Below are positions 1 through 14,553 of a DNA stretch of 64,000 bases, piece after piece. Every line of letters starts with the position of its first letter. The stretch's first letter is position 1. The stretch lies in the NCBI GenBank assembly GCA_000320605.2, contig KB445793.1, forward strand, positions 2,128,803 to 2,192,802, given 5' to 3'. The position numbers and the translations under genes are program-made. A model generated the notes under the pieces. The model did no database searches and was not told where the DNA came from. It saw only the letters and a program-made list of their open reading frames with translations. The stretch is from Gelatoporia subvermispora B. Its lineage: Eukaryota > Basidiomycota > Agaricomycetes > Polyporales > Gelatoporiaceae.

Positions 1-3000
1 GCGTCGGAATAGAAGTTGTAAGGCCGGCGCTCTGATGCTGCGGAACCTGATAGAAGTCCGTCAAGAGTCGTATCGAGTAGGCATATTTGGAACCCTCGGC
101 TAATAAGGTCAATCGATTCTGGGAGGGTTGTCCGTGCAGAGATTTTGGCTACTAGAGCGCGGCGGAAATGTGTAAAAAGCCAGGACATATGGTCACGATT
201 TTCTCCTTGATTTGCAAACATGACGTTATGCATCGAGGCGAGCTGTATAGATTGGGGAGTATCCACCAGTAATGTAGGACGATGAGACTTCTGCTCTTGG
301 ATCGACTCGTCATCGAAAACGTCCTCGTACTGGGGGAACAAAGTCAAGAATTCCTCTTCCTCCAAGTCGGCATCGGCAGAAGCATCGTGTTGACGGTATA
401 GGGTTTGGGCCGCCCGTTCCCTGTCTTCTTGTCTTGCACGGTCAATAGCCCAAAAGCCAAAGGCCTGTTCGTATAGAGCCTTGAGCGTCTGCAGATGTGC
501 CGCACTGTGGCCAATGAAGGCGCGTTCCATGCCGACCGCAGCGACTTTCGCTAGCAAGCCTGTCAATGCCAACTCCGAGGCTGCGCCAGTAGTCTCCGTT
601 TCACACAGCAATCGCACACTTCTGACGGAGGGAGAAATCACCAATGCTGACGCAAAGGACAGTGTGTCTCCGACGTCGCTCTCGGCTGATCTTGTCGCAT
701 CTGCCAATAGACGTAGTCCTAGCTTAAATCCTGAAAGTGCGAGCTCCAAGGGTCCGTTGATGTCGGCAAAAGCGGAGTGCGCCGTGTCTAGTCGTTGAAG
801 GAACGCAGAGATCGACTCTTGTATGACTTGCTCGCGCATCGTAGTACCTGGTTCCTGGTTTTCCAGACTGATTACAAGAGCGTCGATCTTCGTGGGAGAT
901 ATGACGTGTGCGATGAATTGCGAGACTTCGGTCCAGTACGCATGGAGTGCGGCAACGTCTTCTCTTGGTGGGTAGAATGCCGTGGAGTTGCTGGCGGCAT
1001 GGTCTCGTGCATCGGACAACAGTGCATCAAGATATGTAACGATCCAGCCATCACGGAACCCGTATCTGCGCAGGGAATGTTGACGGTGCAACTCGATCTG
1101 CATCTTCAGCGCTGTCTGCTGGCAATCCCAAAACTCCTGTGCACACTGCCGCATGGATAGCGGGTCGACAGGTGCATCTGGAACATAGAGATCGAGCAGG
1201 AGTTGGCAAAGGGCGATCCAGCTACGTCCTAGAAGGCGCGAGGAAGAATCTAGATCACGCGTAATGGACAGCTGATGAAGCACCGGACGAAGATGCCGTT
1301 TGTATGCAGCACTAAAGTTGTCACTCTGCCTTGCGTCCAGATCGACGATCAGCGAGTCCAGGGACGTCCAAGAAGGAATGGATCCGTCTGCGAAACAAGA
1401 GGCAACCTATAGGGTCTCCGTAAGCCATCTGTGACAAGCAACGGGCAGAAGAGTCCCACCACAGCCACGAGATACGTGAGCAATCGTTCAAGTTGTATCT
1501 GGCGCGTTGTCCCTTCGAGAAGACCGGTATGGAAAATTTGGAGACGATGACGCAAATATTCATTGTAAGAATCGAGCATGATTAACGGTCTTGAGGTCCA
1601 GTCACTGCGCTCACGTTGTCAACTCCTGTCAAAGAATGTATGAGAAGAGACTAACCAGGCTTCGGATGTGCTACACAGCTCGAACGCTCGACAGAGAACA
1701 GAAGGTCCTTCTACCTGTCGGATACACGTCAGATCATTTCAGGTTCGCATGGGGGGCGATTCGGATGCCTTACGTCTACGACGGTGGGAATACTCCACAC
1801 AAAGCGCAACCATTGTCGGACTGTGTCGACGATCACCGGTCTTCTTGCTGTAGTCTGCCTCAGTAGCATATTTTTTGACGGGGGAGGATACGTACGCGAT
1901 GCAGATCCCTGCAACCAAAGTAATTGTTGATACCTAGTCAGACGTGACAGCGGCCATTGACGAGATTGTACGCCAATGTGGAGAAGCGATTGCAAAGAGC
2001 TGACAGCCTGTCACGTACGTGAGTTGGCCTGATTCTTACACATATGTGTAGGCTTACTACAGAATGAATGGCACCTCCATCTCCATCGAGACTGGTCAGA
2101 ATAGGTAGCTCGAGTAGTAAACCGATGGGATCGACTGCATCTCCGAGGGTGCGACCGTTGTTGTCATGTTCCTGCTTGATAGGTATGCTCTGGATTCCAG
2201 AGTGAGAACGATTCCGAGTCAATGGAAGCGGCGATTAGTACATACTTTCATCAAATCCTCCGTCAAGTTGACCAATTCTTGGTGATTAACTTCACGTGAC
2301 GATCGAGGAGTCAACCACATCGTCATTAACTCCAGCAATCGGGCACGAAGTTCTGCCGGTCACATTAGTACGTGAATCGTATCGTGACGAAACAGGACCT
2401 ACTCGGAGAATGCATAGGGCCATGCAGCAATGCACTCTCCAAGCGAGCTACCGTCTTGATGTCACCAGGAGGGATGTACGCGGACGACAAAGATGCCCAA
2501 ATGACAGCCAACCCCACACCGGACTTCAAGGAGATGGTATTGTGCAGTGCCTTAGCTTGGTGTCCTACCTGTGTAAAGACCTGTACTTGCTCAGTGGACG
2601 CCTCCAATACCCAATCGAGTAAAGTCTGAGCGGCTGAGTAATTGAAGGGTTCCACATATGCCGCCTTTCTGAGGTGCTGGGCATATGAAAGCAATCTGGT
2701 AGCCAACTCCAACAACGACTGCAAAAAGTATCTCAGAGACTGCGGACTGGCCAACCTGACTTACTCACCTCGTCCACGACGTGTGTGCTCATGCAAGAGC
2801 TCTCTAGGAGAGCTTCTGCGCTCACTTCAATAGCTTTGACCAGAGATCGTGTTTCAGAAACGCCTCGCTTTATCGCTCTCTTTTCCTGGATATTGGACCC
2901 TTCTTCGTGGATCGACATGTTTCTCGTCTCTTCACGGAAACAATGAAGGGCGGCGAACAGCCGGAGAATATGCAGACAAGCTCTCTTCCAATGGTTCCTC

Positions 3001-6000
3001 ATGTCGACATTCTCACGAGCGACAGTTGAAGCTGCAGGACAATCTATGGGCTGGATATATTCGTAGTATTTAGTACATGTATAAAACTGCGAGAAGCGAT
3101 GCCCTCTCCAATCCTTCCTGGCGGATGTCGGAGCACTAACCTGTGCGAGCAAAAGCTCAAAAGGCACTCCTGAGACTTTACTTCCTTCCTTGCGTAGCTG
3201 CGTTAAACGAACACGCAACTGACTCCGCCCTAATGTCTGTACGCCCGAAAGCACTACCTGCATGTCGAGCTTTGAGTAAGGGACACCGGTATGCAGGAAC
3301 CGTGACGCGTGGGGAAGATGCGCAGGTGCGATGCTATTGACTGCGAAGTGAGTCAGCGACTGCCAAACTAGAGGAGATTGCTGTGGTGCGATGCACAGGG
3401 ATGGCGACAGGTCAATCATTGCTGAAGTCGCGGAATCTTGATCAAGAAGTCGTCCCGAAGGCCAGTCACGAGCTGTCATCATCGCCGAGGAACGCAGGAG
3501 TAGTCCCCTTCTCATGAACTCGTAGTCCACAGATGAAGGCCTCAGTCCTTGTCCCAGTGTCGTGACGGCAAGGGGCAGTCGGAGATGGTCAACCATTCTC
3601 GCTTCATCTTCGTCCGTTAAAGTATCCACGATCGCGACTTCAATTCCACGATTTCGCATTGCGCGAGACAGGTCGCCGTACTGCGGGTCGACGGACATGA
3701 AAAGTCGAAATTGCGGATGCGGGCGGAGTGTCTGCACGTCACCCTGGATCGATCCTCTTTCGTTCAGGGTGAGTGTACCATTGATCTCGCAGAGCGAATT
3801 TAGTCGGTCAAGCACCGATGGACTGCACAAGTTCGCCCCATCTAGGAGGAGCCAGTGGCCGTCTCTCATGGCGCGGACTAGTGGTCCATCGACCCATTCT
3901 AGCGTTCCTACACTCCTTCCGCGTAGGGCCAGAAGCTCGCCTTTGAGCAAGTCACGTTTCTGTTCATGTTCTGGGAGACTGGAGCCAAGCGAGTCCAGTA
4001 GTACAGCAGCAGATCGGCAGAATTTTGAGACATCGGAATGATCTTCGTGCAGATATTGAATAAGATGGCCAAGCTGAGCAGTTTGATGGAGCCGCGAGCC
4101 GTCCAAGGAACTAGATATCGCATCCCATAGTGAGAGGATGTCTTGTTCTATGTAAGCCATACGCTGACCGAGATCGATGGCCTCAAAGCTGCCCAGGATG
4201 TCGGTTGTATCAGATGCATTATTAATGGAAACCTCGGTCAGGGGCCTGCCACAAAGGTGAGCTAACAAGCGCACTAAGTGAGTCTTACCGCTATTCCGCG
4301 ATCCCGTGACAATTGTCAGCCAGCCTTGAGACGCTGAGACGCCAACCGACTCCAAAGCAGCGACTTGACTCTGAAGCAGATGTCCAGGTCGACGACCAAG
4401 TGAAAAACCATCTCTGTGCGTGATGTACTGGCCAACCTGGAGGAAAGATGGTGAGATGGAATACGTCGAAGCAGGCCGGGTGATGAAGCCGGCGAAGAGA
4501 TGTTCAAGCAAGATCGCCGCTCGATCCCTGTCTTCCGTGGTGCGGAAGCGTTGCAAGAGAACGGTTGGTAGGCATGCGGCTGGGTCATGATTAACCTCAA
4601 CCCCGTCCAGTAAAGTCCCCCACCGGATAATGTCGCGCAGGTTGAATTCCCAAGGAGCTCCCTGTCTTCCGAACGAGCGCTTCTGCATGACTTCATCGTG
4701 AAGTTGCCTCGTAGACTCGATCATTTTTAGCAGCAGATCCTCGGAGAGCTTCGGGAATAAGTTCTGACAAACTAGGAGAAGATCGTCCGCACGCAGCTCT
4801 TGGACGTAGACCTTCGTGAACCGATTGAGGAATGACTTCGGGAGACCCTTGCGACCACCGCCTTGCTGCAGAGGGTTTTGCGCTGCGAAAATGCGGAAGG
4901 AAGGATGTCGATTGAAAGTGCGTCCGAGTTCGGGAATGTAGACTGTGCCTCGGTGGTCCAAGACAGCATTGAGACCTTCCAAGATCGCCTGAGGTGCAAG
5001 GTTCATCTCATCGAGTAAGACCCAGTGCCCCTCTTGCATCGCTCGAAGGAACTCCGCGTCCCTCCATGCAAACTGTCCTGGCGCTCCGCCTTCTACAGGG
5101 AGATCCGAGCCAAACAAGTCGACGAGGTCGGTCTGATCAGACAGATTGATGCGGCAGAGATGATGACCACAGATCTTCGCCAGAGCGCTGATAATGCTGG
5201 TTTTCCCAACACCAGGACTTCCTTCGAGTAGAATGGGCTTCGGAAGCTGACACGCTCGTGCGATGCGCAGGACGTTGTCCCGAGTGGTTGGCGCCTGCAA
5301 ACTGAAGTTCTCCAACAAAGACTTATTGGGACCCCGAGGGATGGGGAAAGGGCCGAAACGGATATCTGTCACAGTCTCTGCGATGGCGGTGTCCATCGAC
5401 ATAACGTCTGTCAGGTGTACAAGTTCCTGCAGTTGCTGTGTCGCAGCCAATCTCAGCTGTTCCACATTTTCGGCAGTATACGTGGAGAGCTGAGGCATCG
5501 ACGCCAATCCATCCAGGAACGTCATATGAGCGGCATGATGCTACCGCAGGGTTAGAACAATGCCTCGGAATATGTTCGGACGACTTACGAAGATCTCGCC
5601 CACATTCGCCGCCCCATGAGCTGAGTGCTCGGGTGTATATGAGGTGTTCATGAAAGATACCCACGCCTAAGGAAGGGTGAGAAACAATGGCGGAGTCTAG
5701 CACGTTTGCACGTACCAATATGTCACGCAGGCCCAGGACCGAGCGATCGCCAATGTGAATGCACAGCCAGTCGACAAAGTCCAGTAAAGGCGCAGTGTAC
5801 GACTGTAGAGAGGAATGCGCCCATAAATGATTGACAATGCATTCGAGGTCGCTTCGGTCAGTCACAGCAGGTACCCAGATTTCCGTGAACCGATTCCTGA
5901 GAGCTGGCGATAATTCTTTCTTGCCATAATCACCTCCGGGGTTCATTGTAGCGAGGATCTTGAAATGGTCCTCCGCCTTGATAGAGGGTACTTCAGCTTC

Positions 6001-9000
6001 GTCTCCGCCTCGCTCGGCCAGAACGACCGTTCTGCCTGTCTCAAGTACGCTATTGAGACGTTCCAATACTGAGTCATCTGCCAAAGAGATCTCGTCAAGA
6101 AGGAAGACGTCCCCTTGGCGCATAGCTTCGACGAGCGGACCGTCATGCCACTCGAACATCGCGGAGAGACGCTGCAACTTCAAGCGCACGGCTTGTAGGG
6201 CCTCCCGCCGGGTATCGTCAAGGTTGCTGGATTTGAAGAGTTGCTCCATTGTCGCGACGAGATTCTGCGCATCGGGAGCAAGACTGCTGACACCGAAGTT
6301 GTGCAGCACCGACATGGCTTCCTGCGAGAGCTCTGCCTCCATAGCGCCTCTGTTTCGGATCGGCCTCAGGCTTCCGATGAGATCCGCTGTCTCTGTATTT
6401 TGATGACAACTCAATGCACGCAATTCTTGGCCTTGAACCTCGGCGTACAGCTGACAGACAGAGGTCTTGCCACAACCGGTCTCTCCGACAAGAAGGACTG
6501 GCTCGTTGAAGCGCAAGGCACGAGCGACCAGGACGAAGAGACGTTGCATAGCTGTAGTCCAGACCACGCGCGAGTCGGACGGGATGCTGCAACCAAGATA
6601 CGAGCCGAGATCCAGATGAGGGTTGCAAATGTCGTATAACTTGCTCTCATCGATGCGGACCTTCATCACGGATTCGATGATCTCCTTGACCACGGCTTTG
6701 TCGTCTTCACGGCGCGTACGTTCCGCGAGGAGCATATACCCGTTTGTAGCCAGTTCCTCAACGCTTCCTGCATCCCGGCCAGCCCACCGGAAGAGATCAC
6801 GAAGGGTCGCGAAACCGTGCTTGCTCTCGAACACGCGGCTGGATTGCCGGCGCTTCTGCAGCTCGCGGAAGACGCTCACGATGCGCTGGCCGTAGGACGG
6901 CGCTATGCGACAACGCTGGCACAAAATGGTCTCCAACTCTGTTTGTGGGACATCTTCGAAGTGAACTTCTAGGAAGCGATTACGGAATGCGCGGGAGAGG
7001 ACTTTCCTGCCAGCATACAGGCCTGGAGGATTCTGGGTCGCGAAGAGCATGAAGTGAGGATGGGGCCTGACGACTTCCTGCGTTTCTGGGATAATTAGTT
7101 CGCGGTTGTCATCAAGGAGTCGGTTCAAAGCTTCGAGAACGTCCGTGGGAGCAAGGTTGAGTTCGTCAAGAACGATCCAGTGGCCGTACCGGAGGGCGCG
7201 CACAAGAAGGCCATCCTTGAAGACCAGCTTGCCGGTGACAGGGTCAGAGACATAGGTGCCAAGGTACTCCTGGATATCCGTGTGCTCGTGGTTGTTGATA
7301 CGCACAAATGTATGACCCGTCCGCCTAGCGAGGTATTCGATGGAACTGGTCTTTCCGGCAGAAGTAGGCCCTTCAATCAGGATGGGGAAGCGCTTGGCAG
7401 CGATGATCCGGGCAAGGTTGATCAGCTTGGCCTCAACGGACGGCGTCATGATGTAGTCGTCCATAGCATCCTCCGGCAGGGGTCCTCGTTGCAGGTAGAA
7501 GGGTCCAACCTTCATGAAGCTGTCGAACGGTTGAGGCGCTGTGGGCTCCTTCGAAAGCAAGGACCGGGGATTGCGAACGCCGTTCAGGATGTGCTTCTGT
7601 GCCAAAGCAGTGACGATAGCTGCGCTCGGTTCGTCCAAGACCATGGTGAAGGTCATGAGGCAGCCCTCCCAGAGCGCTCGCCGCAGGGAGTAGGTGGCTG
7701 CCATGTCGGCAGCGAAGGTCAGCGCGCGAGCCAAGGTACGCATGCTGTAGTGCGGCCGGTGGTTGGAGCCGTCTGCCAGCTGGCGCTCGTCCGCAAGCTT
7801 CTTCACTGCGGTGTAGAACTCGGCGACGTCGAGGACCGCTCCCTTGTCTCCAACAGCACAATTGCCAATGTATTGGTTCACGATGCTGAGGAGCGTCTCC
7901 CGGTCGGCGTCGGGTGGAGGCACGTCGATCTCGGTGAAGCGCGAACGAATGTTGGGAGGGAGATCCTTCTTTCCCACATCCGTCGCTGGATTCATACACG
8001 CGAAGAGGCGGAAGTCGGGATGACGAGGGATTGGTTCCAACGACCCCTGCTCAGTGAGGGTGATCGAGGATGTAGGACCATGCAAGAGGGCGGATATACA
8101 CTCCAGCGTCTCCGGGGTTGCAAGATTGACCTCATCGAGTAAGATCCTGAAAGGGTGTTTGAGCATACGACGTAGGCGTAAGAAGACCTTCAGCTCACCA
8201 GTCGCCTGAGCGCAATGCTTTCACCAACGGTCCTTCAACGAAGGAGAAAGCCAGCTTCGCCTTGCCCTTCACATGCTGGACCTCGAACGTTCGTACGTCC
8301 TTCTCAAATGCATCCCATGTGTCTTCAGACCCAGTTCTATCGACTTTACGCCGCTTGCGAGGCGCCTCAGAGGTATCTAGCTCCTTCCTATTATAGTAGT
8401 CAGCCAAAACCATCGTCTTAAGCTGACCAAACCACGTACGTCTGCTCTTTCGCAATCCTCGCCTTTCTGGCCGACTCAAGCCAGAGACCAGCGGCACGCT
8501 TCCATTTGCCCCCCTGGACCGCCTTCCGGACGGACTCCTCGAACTCTGCATTCTTCTTGCGGCTGAACGTCTTCCCAAACAGCTCGAGGAACCGCTCCTG
8601 GAGCTCCATCGCTGGGACACGCGTGTCCACCGGCTTGAACCCACCCACGATATCCGATGACTCCGTCTGGTTCGACAAGTTCAGCGAGATCAGCGGCCTG
8701 CGTAAGAGCGCCGCTAAGTGCGTGACAGCGCTCGTCTTTCCCGTTCCGGTCTCACCAGTGAGCAAAACGGGTTCATTGAGCGAAACAGACGTGGAGATGC
8801 GGGAGATGAGCTGCACCGCGGGGCGATGCATGGCGAAGGGCCGGGTTACTGGTGGGGCGATCTCTTGCTTTGCCATACGCGCAGGCAGACGCGCGCGTCC
8901 TGCGCGGACGGCGGTCGTTCGGCCGTTCACGTCCTTCTCAACATCGAATTCTGGCGTCCGACGGTGGAGTAGCCAGTCGCGCTTCTCCTCCGAGAGGTCA

Positions 9001-10905
9001 AAATGCTCCGCCACGATCGCTGCAATTGCGTCCAGGTGGGCACGGGCGGAAGCAGTTGTCGCTCCTGCGCCAAAGAAGACGTCGCGGGCCTCGAGAAACA
9101 TGTCCTCGCGCAACGAGGGATTGGGGAAGATGATCGAGAGCGAGAGCGGCTGATTCGGGTCCGTGTCGACGTCCATGTGCTGTGATGACGGTGGGAGCAC
9201 ATTGTCAATCCGCCGACAGAGCTTCTCGAGCTCGCGTATTCCAACGTCTCTCGTGGACGCTGCAGTGCCGAGCGCCTTGACGGCCTCCCACAAGCGGATT
9301 AGGCACTGCGCAGCGACGCCGGCGAGGCGGGGGAACTTGGCGTCGATGATCAGGCGTAGGTCATCGGCGGTCGGTGACGTAATGATGATCTCGTGAAACT
9401 TGTGTGCGCCAAAGAATGTTGGGCTAGGGAATGCGCCGTTTCTTGGAGGGGAGGAGCGGGTAGCGAAAATGGCGAATCCATCCTCGGCATGGATGGTACC
9501 ACGGCCGGGCACCTCAAGAACGGCCCTTCCGCCAATCCACTTGTCGGAGCCGAGGGACTCCACTAGGGGCTTGATGATACCAAGGACCTCCATAGACCCT
9601 CGATCGATGTCTTCAAAGACAACCCATCGGCCTTCGCGCATGGCGCGGACGAGTACACCCTCCTTCCATTCAAACGTGCCGGGTTGAGTTGGTGACGAGA
9701 TGTAGGACCCGATCAGGGATCGCGGGTCCAGAGAGGTGTCGGCGAGATGGATGATGACAATTTGATTACGGACTTCGGGATGCAGCACCGAAGCAAGATG
9801 AGAAAGAAGTAGAGATTTTCCCGCAGAGGGTGCTGAGGTCAGGAGGGTGGGGACGCGGAGGGAGTAGTGAACCCCGAGAGCGCGAAGGGATTGTACGGTG
9901 GTCGGGGCTTCGATGATGGTCTCTCGATGTCCAGGAGTGAGTGAGGAGCGAAGAAGTAACACGCCGTGGATATTGGCAATCCATGGACTTTCAAAATGTC
10001 AAGATAAATCACGCATGAGTAATGAAGCAACATACCTGAGTTCTGTCGGGTCAATCGGCTGCACAATGTCGCCTTCCTCAACTTCGTAGAAGTCGAGCTC
10101 CCGAAGATGCTCGTTCCGTGATGACGTGACTCGCTTCACCTCAAGAGCTGGCATAATCCATCCATCCGCGTCAATGTGCGCTCCGTCGAGTTGCGCGCCG
10201 TAGAGAATGGGACAATCCACCTCTTCCAATTCTCCTACGACTTGCTTCTCCATCTTCACTCTCTCCCCCTCAACCATGCCGGTCTGCAGCGCATAGCACC
10301 GTATTGCAAGGAAACGAACTCCGTTGTCCGGATGAGCATCCCATATGAGTTTCGACAGAGGCGATAACGGCCAGAATAAGGAGCGCGGTAGATCACGATT
10401 TGCTTGGAGTATCCGGTAATATGCGAGCAAAGTACGGTGAAGTCTCGTACGATCCAGAGCCGCGACTTGCTCCGAATCCATCACATAACCCAGAGGACCA
10501 TTCGCGTATTTGGGACGTCGCAGAAATGCAGAAAGTATCCTGGGCGCAAACCCGGATTTAGTGGCCTAAAGCTGCATAACAGAGAAACTGTACGTACGGA
10601 TAGAGTTCCTGATGGACCTCCAGCAGCATACAAAGTGCCTCAAATCTCTCGTCGTCATTTTCATCATCGTGTAGAAAACGAGCGCACAGATCCATCAAGA
10701 GAGGTCTAAATAGTTTTGCGACGGCATCGGTCAGAGCAGGTAAAGGGAGGATACGCGACAAGTATTTCAAGAGGTCCGAGCGACTTGATATTTGTTGCAA
10801 TTGTGCGACATAGGGAGAGTTATGAGGAAGCTGCGCGAGCAAAAGGTAGGTTTGTCTTTTGAGATTGATACTGAGTGGGTCGTAAAATTGGGTGGTTTGC
10901 GCCAT
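1..10905 (-). CDS. MDN1: Midasin (Rea1/Mdn1), giant AAA ATPase of 60S ribosome assembly; C-terminus beyond left edge
   Basis: Dynein-like AAA protein that strips assembly factors (Rsa4, Ytm1) from pre-60S particles in nucleolus and nucleoplasm. The start at 10905 opens an N-terminal domain that continues through small exons into six AAA modules. The P-loops seen are SAPSAGKSLL near 9810 (AAA1), GETGTGKTSAV near 8740 (AAA2), GPTSAGKTSS near 7355 (AAA3), GETGCGKTSVC near 6470 (AAA4), GSPGVGKTSI near 5210 (AAA5) and GSRNSGKTHL near 4290 (AAA6). Walker B-like LLDEVNLA or LLDEMNLA motifs follow several of them. Introns are visible, for example 8147-8198, where a split Trp codon joins RSGDW to ILLDEVNLA, and one at about 5530-5590. 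Positions 1-2730 continue as the helical linker, for example LDSYNEYLRHRLQ near 1560. The acidic region and C-terminal MIDAS domain expected of the family (about 4,900 aa) lie outside the window. No break was seen. Confidence 0.96.
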
Positions 10906-13084
10906 GGTCTGCGCAACACCGGCCGACCAGGTGTAAAGTACTTTTTGAAGAGAAAAACCAGATACTAGTACGGATAGTGGAAGACAAATTTCTGGGCCGA
11001 GAGCTCAGTTGGTCGCAGCGTACCCCTTCAGCCACTGCAAAGAGTCTTCTGCTGCAGAAAATCCTGGCTACTCGGCGACTGCCGACAGCTTTGGCGCCAT
11101 ACGGGCCGGCAGTCCGCCGAACGACCCGCAGTAACTCAGAGACTCAGTGCCTGCACTCTCACAGACTCTCATCCTGCCATTGAGAGAGGACTCCTGCTTC
11201 TACGCAGTATACTTCTAGTCTGCGAGAAGAGGAGTCTGTGCGCTTCAAGATTGCTTCACCTCGTCATGGAAGGAGCGAAGCGCTAGTAGTCACTACAGTT
11301 TTGTATGTAGACCCAAAGTGATCAATATTGTGACTCAACGGAACTGCTTCACCCTACGTACTCGCTGAGAATCCTAATTTCTTTGAGAAGAGTAGTACTT
11401 GAATGTATTCCGCAATAGCTTGTGCCATGACGTGCTGTCAGTAAGTAGGAACGCGCGTGTAGATCACCTACAATGGGCGCTTACCTCTTAGTATCAAGGC
11501 GTCTCCTCACCGTCACTGTTCTCGAATGCGAGCAGCGGGGACTTTATCTTGCTTCCTTTTAACACTCTACTTCGGATGTTTCCTGAGCACCCGAACCCTC
11601 AGACAAGTGAGAACACCGTCCTTTTGCGCGCGGAAGTAGCCTGACGGCCCAGGTCGTCGCCTCTGGGCTCCGGCTCTTTCGTGACAAGAGCGGGAATCCG
11701 TCAATTGCAAGACGAGAGACGCCTATATTCAGCAGTCCGTAATTCTGAAGGGTGTGCGTGACAATTGATTCCCAGAGCTATGTACACTGCGGGAGGATGG
11801 TGAAGAAGGCAGCTCTCGCAAGTGACATGGAGCAGGGACCGGTCAGGACAAAGGGCATGATGCATTGTATAGCATTCTCTTGTGAGTGGGGTTTCTCTGA
11901 GCCATATTCTGTGCATTTTCGCCGCTTTCAGCGAACACAGTTTCAATCGACGCTGAAACCACGACGATTGACTTTGTCTTTGACTCAGGCCAAGCCAATG
12001 CTCCGAAGAAGTCAGTCAGTGCAACAATACTGGTCATGGTTGGACTTGGGACTCGAAACATTTCAGACACTATGGACTATGTAGCACGCAAAAGGTTTGA
12101 TTGATCCTCCTGCATGCTTCATTCTCCAGGTCTATGAGAACGGGTCCTCTCTTGCTCAGAGGTCTCTTCTGTTGTTGTATCTCGTGTTCACCGCTTTCAA
12201 TACTTCGTATCTTCGCTGCGTACAGTGACGCAAGCTCCACCACTTGCATCGGTGCATCTGACGGAGATACGAAGTACTTTGGGCTCGTGGACACTGCAAT
12301 TTGGCTTTTGCGACTTGGGCAACTCTATGAAAGGGCCGACGTCGAGTTTCGAAGAGCAGACATGGTGCTATGTTCAACGAATGCTGATGACCTCGCGGAA
12401 CACCAAAGTTTTCTGTATTGACCTCCTGAGGTTTTACAAAACCCAGAACTGACCTTGTAGCCATACTGAGACTTGAAGTTGATGTAGAAGACGTCTGCAC
12501 TACTTCGAGATGACACCGCGTACCCTTGCTTCAGCTGAAATGTAGAGGTAAAATATATGGTATTAATACGTTCCAACTGGCTTACCTGGTGACTAGGAGC
12601 CGGTACCTGCGATGTTTGTGACTGCACACTCACGTCCACGATCAGAAGGAGCGCTTCACACGGGCAGCATTTACCAGCATGTATTGCGCCCTGGAGTAAG
12701 TCAGCGTGTACTTCTTCGACTTTCTGACTGTTGGTGTTGAAGCATGGATGGACGTTATAGATGTGATACATGAACGAGTACTGTGGCAATGCCGAGTCCA
12801 CACACAGCAAGCGCGTAACGTTCGCCTACCGCTAGCGCTCACGTGTTAGTCGAGCTTAACTGCAGTAGAAACATGCAGGGTATGTTACAGCTGATGCGTT
12901 ATGAAACACATTACGCTGATACGGATGCTCATCATAGACATCTATCGGAAAGAAATATCAGATTATTTTTTATTTTTGATCTGCTGTGTCTGGCCGACAC
13001 ATCTTTTTTGGATCACAGTACATCCGATCATCCGATCATATCTAGCCTGTACAAGAACCAATACTGGCCTGAGTTAACAGGCCT
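10906..13084. other. Gene-poor stretch upstream of midasin
   Basis: No ORF here shows family resemblance or a consistent exon chain. The first few hundred bases must hold the midasin promoter. On the minus strand, 12070-12810 has short open segments with helical, charged character (for example around 12130-12290) that could be remnants of an unidentified gene. They do not join into a model and carry no start context I trust. Confidence 0.5.
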
Positions 13085-13780
13085 ACATCATTTCTATAAA
13101 GACCAGACCCAGGCTGTCTGTAGGAACTGTGAGCAGAGCTGCATATGCGGTCGTTGGACTCTGGAGGAAGACTCACCGGTTTCTGACACTTTAGTAGGCA
13201 GTGCCATGACCGGGAAGCCGAGATCCTCGAGCACCGGAAACGATGGAGCATTCAACGGCTCAAGAAGCGACAGGATAGTCGGCTTCGCTGCCCCAGCGCC
13301 CCATTCCGTTCTGACTGCGAGACTGTCGACGTCCATCTTGTCTTCGTCCTCGCTGTCGTCACTGTCGTCAGACGACCAGCTTAAGTCTCCTGGTGTCTCG
13401 TATCCGTCGACGTCTTCGTTCTCGGCCTCCACGAAGTACCGTTTCCTCTCCTCATTGACAGAGATCCGGACCAGTTCGAGCCTCGTGGACGTGGGTACTG
13501 AAAGTAATAGAGTAAGTCTCACGCGTGACTAATCGTCATGCGCTCGCCCGTGCCAATGTCGATGCAACTACGCCCGATGGGTCGTGGGTTCGCACGAACA
13601 TCGCTATGGGCGAATACGGTTGGCAGCTGTGGCGGGTTGCCCACTCACCCAATATGGGTTCATCTTGCGCCATACAATCTTGCATTGGCCGCGTTTGGGC
13701 CATTCTCTGTATCCATAGTCATTATCCATGACTTCAATATGATCATTGAGGAAGTGCTGACCACAGTCTCGACCGCAGAT
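13085..13780 (-). CDS. Hypothetical acidic Ser/Asp-rich protein (uncertain model)
   Basis: Not recognised. The main exon (about 13186-13513) encodes a hydrophilic protein with an acidic serine run, WSSDDSDDSEDEDKMDVD, then a segment containing LSLLEPLNAPSFPVLEDLG. A GTGAGT donor follows the codons for KVSET; a split Asp codon leads to a short last exon ending at 13085 with residues SLGLVFIEMM. Upstream, a candidate first exon at about 13675-13740 contains YREWPKRGQCKIVW and ends at a GTGAGT donor, but its splice phase does not fit cleanly with the main exon. The start is therefore uncertain. The acidic composition suggests a nuclear or scaffold protein; this is inference only. It could be a decayed gene. 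Confidence 0.35.
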
Positions 13781-14553
13781 CGACACTCAGCCGCCACGAC
13801 GAGTGGTTCGTGACCAAGACCGTGCGATTCGCGTTCAGTCTGCGTTATAGTTACGAGAAACTAAGTGAGTTGAAGCCAAAGTTAATCTGTCATGCAATAC
13901 TAACGTTGCGGTGATGAGTAGGATGTGGGCCCTGAGACTGTGGCTCCGAGGGTTTAGCCATAGATCTCTCGATTGTGGCACACTCGCTGCTGCCGTTCGA
14001 GATGGTCAAAGCAATGTCGAACGTTTTGAAAGGTGTGGTCGACATCTCGGTTGATGGTGCAAACGTCTGGATAAGGGTGTGAAGACTGCGGTTCGGTTTG
14101 TGTTGTGGCAGGAGAACGACGAATCCTTACAAGCGCTCAACATACCCTGCTACTTATACACCCACGTGACTGTAAACCTCGGGCCCTCTTAGAGAGGGCA
14201 ACGTGGTGCGTCGCCACCGTGCTCTCTATGTGGTGTTGCGAACTGAGTGGAACATTCTTTAATTTCGATCAGAACGGCGGAAACGATACATATATACAAG
14301 GCATCTTTTGCGACGCTGCTATCCTACACAACTTCTACGTCAAGATTCAGCACCCCTTGGTACGTAATAGAAGGCCCCATCTGGTCCTACACGCTGTGGC
14401 GAGGACAACCAAAGGCTGCCTTACACTGCGCGGTCCTCGTGTGGCGGGCTGTAGCTCCCGCCGCTGACAAGTGGGGCCCTTTCGTAAACATGGTCAGTAT
14501 GAGCCGTAATGTGCGCAAGGGACTAGTAGCTCACCGACCATGCTGTCCTTCGG
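13781..14553. other. Stretch without a supported gene
   Basis: Between the two acidic hypothetical genes. Short open frames occur on both strands but none has a start, splice sites or similarity that I can support. It may hold introns or UTR of either neighbour, if the two acidic segments turn out to be parts of one gene. Confidence 0.4.

Noticed and set aside
7180..8142. 320-aa plus-strand ORF inside midasin
   Set aside because: Antisense shadow of the AAA2/AAA3 coding region; the minus frame carries clear AAA motifs.
13738..13920. Plus-strand frame with EWFVTKTVRFAF
   Set aside because: Protein-like at first sight, but lacks a start and upstream exons and is bounded by stops; likely chance.
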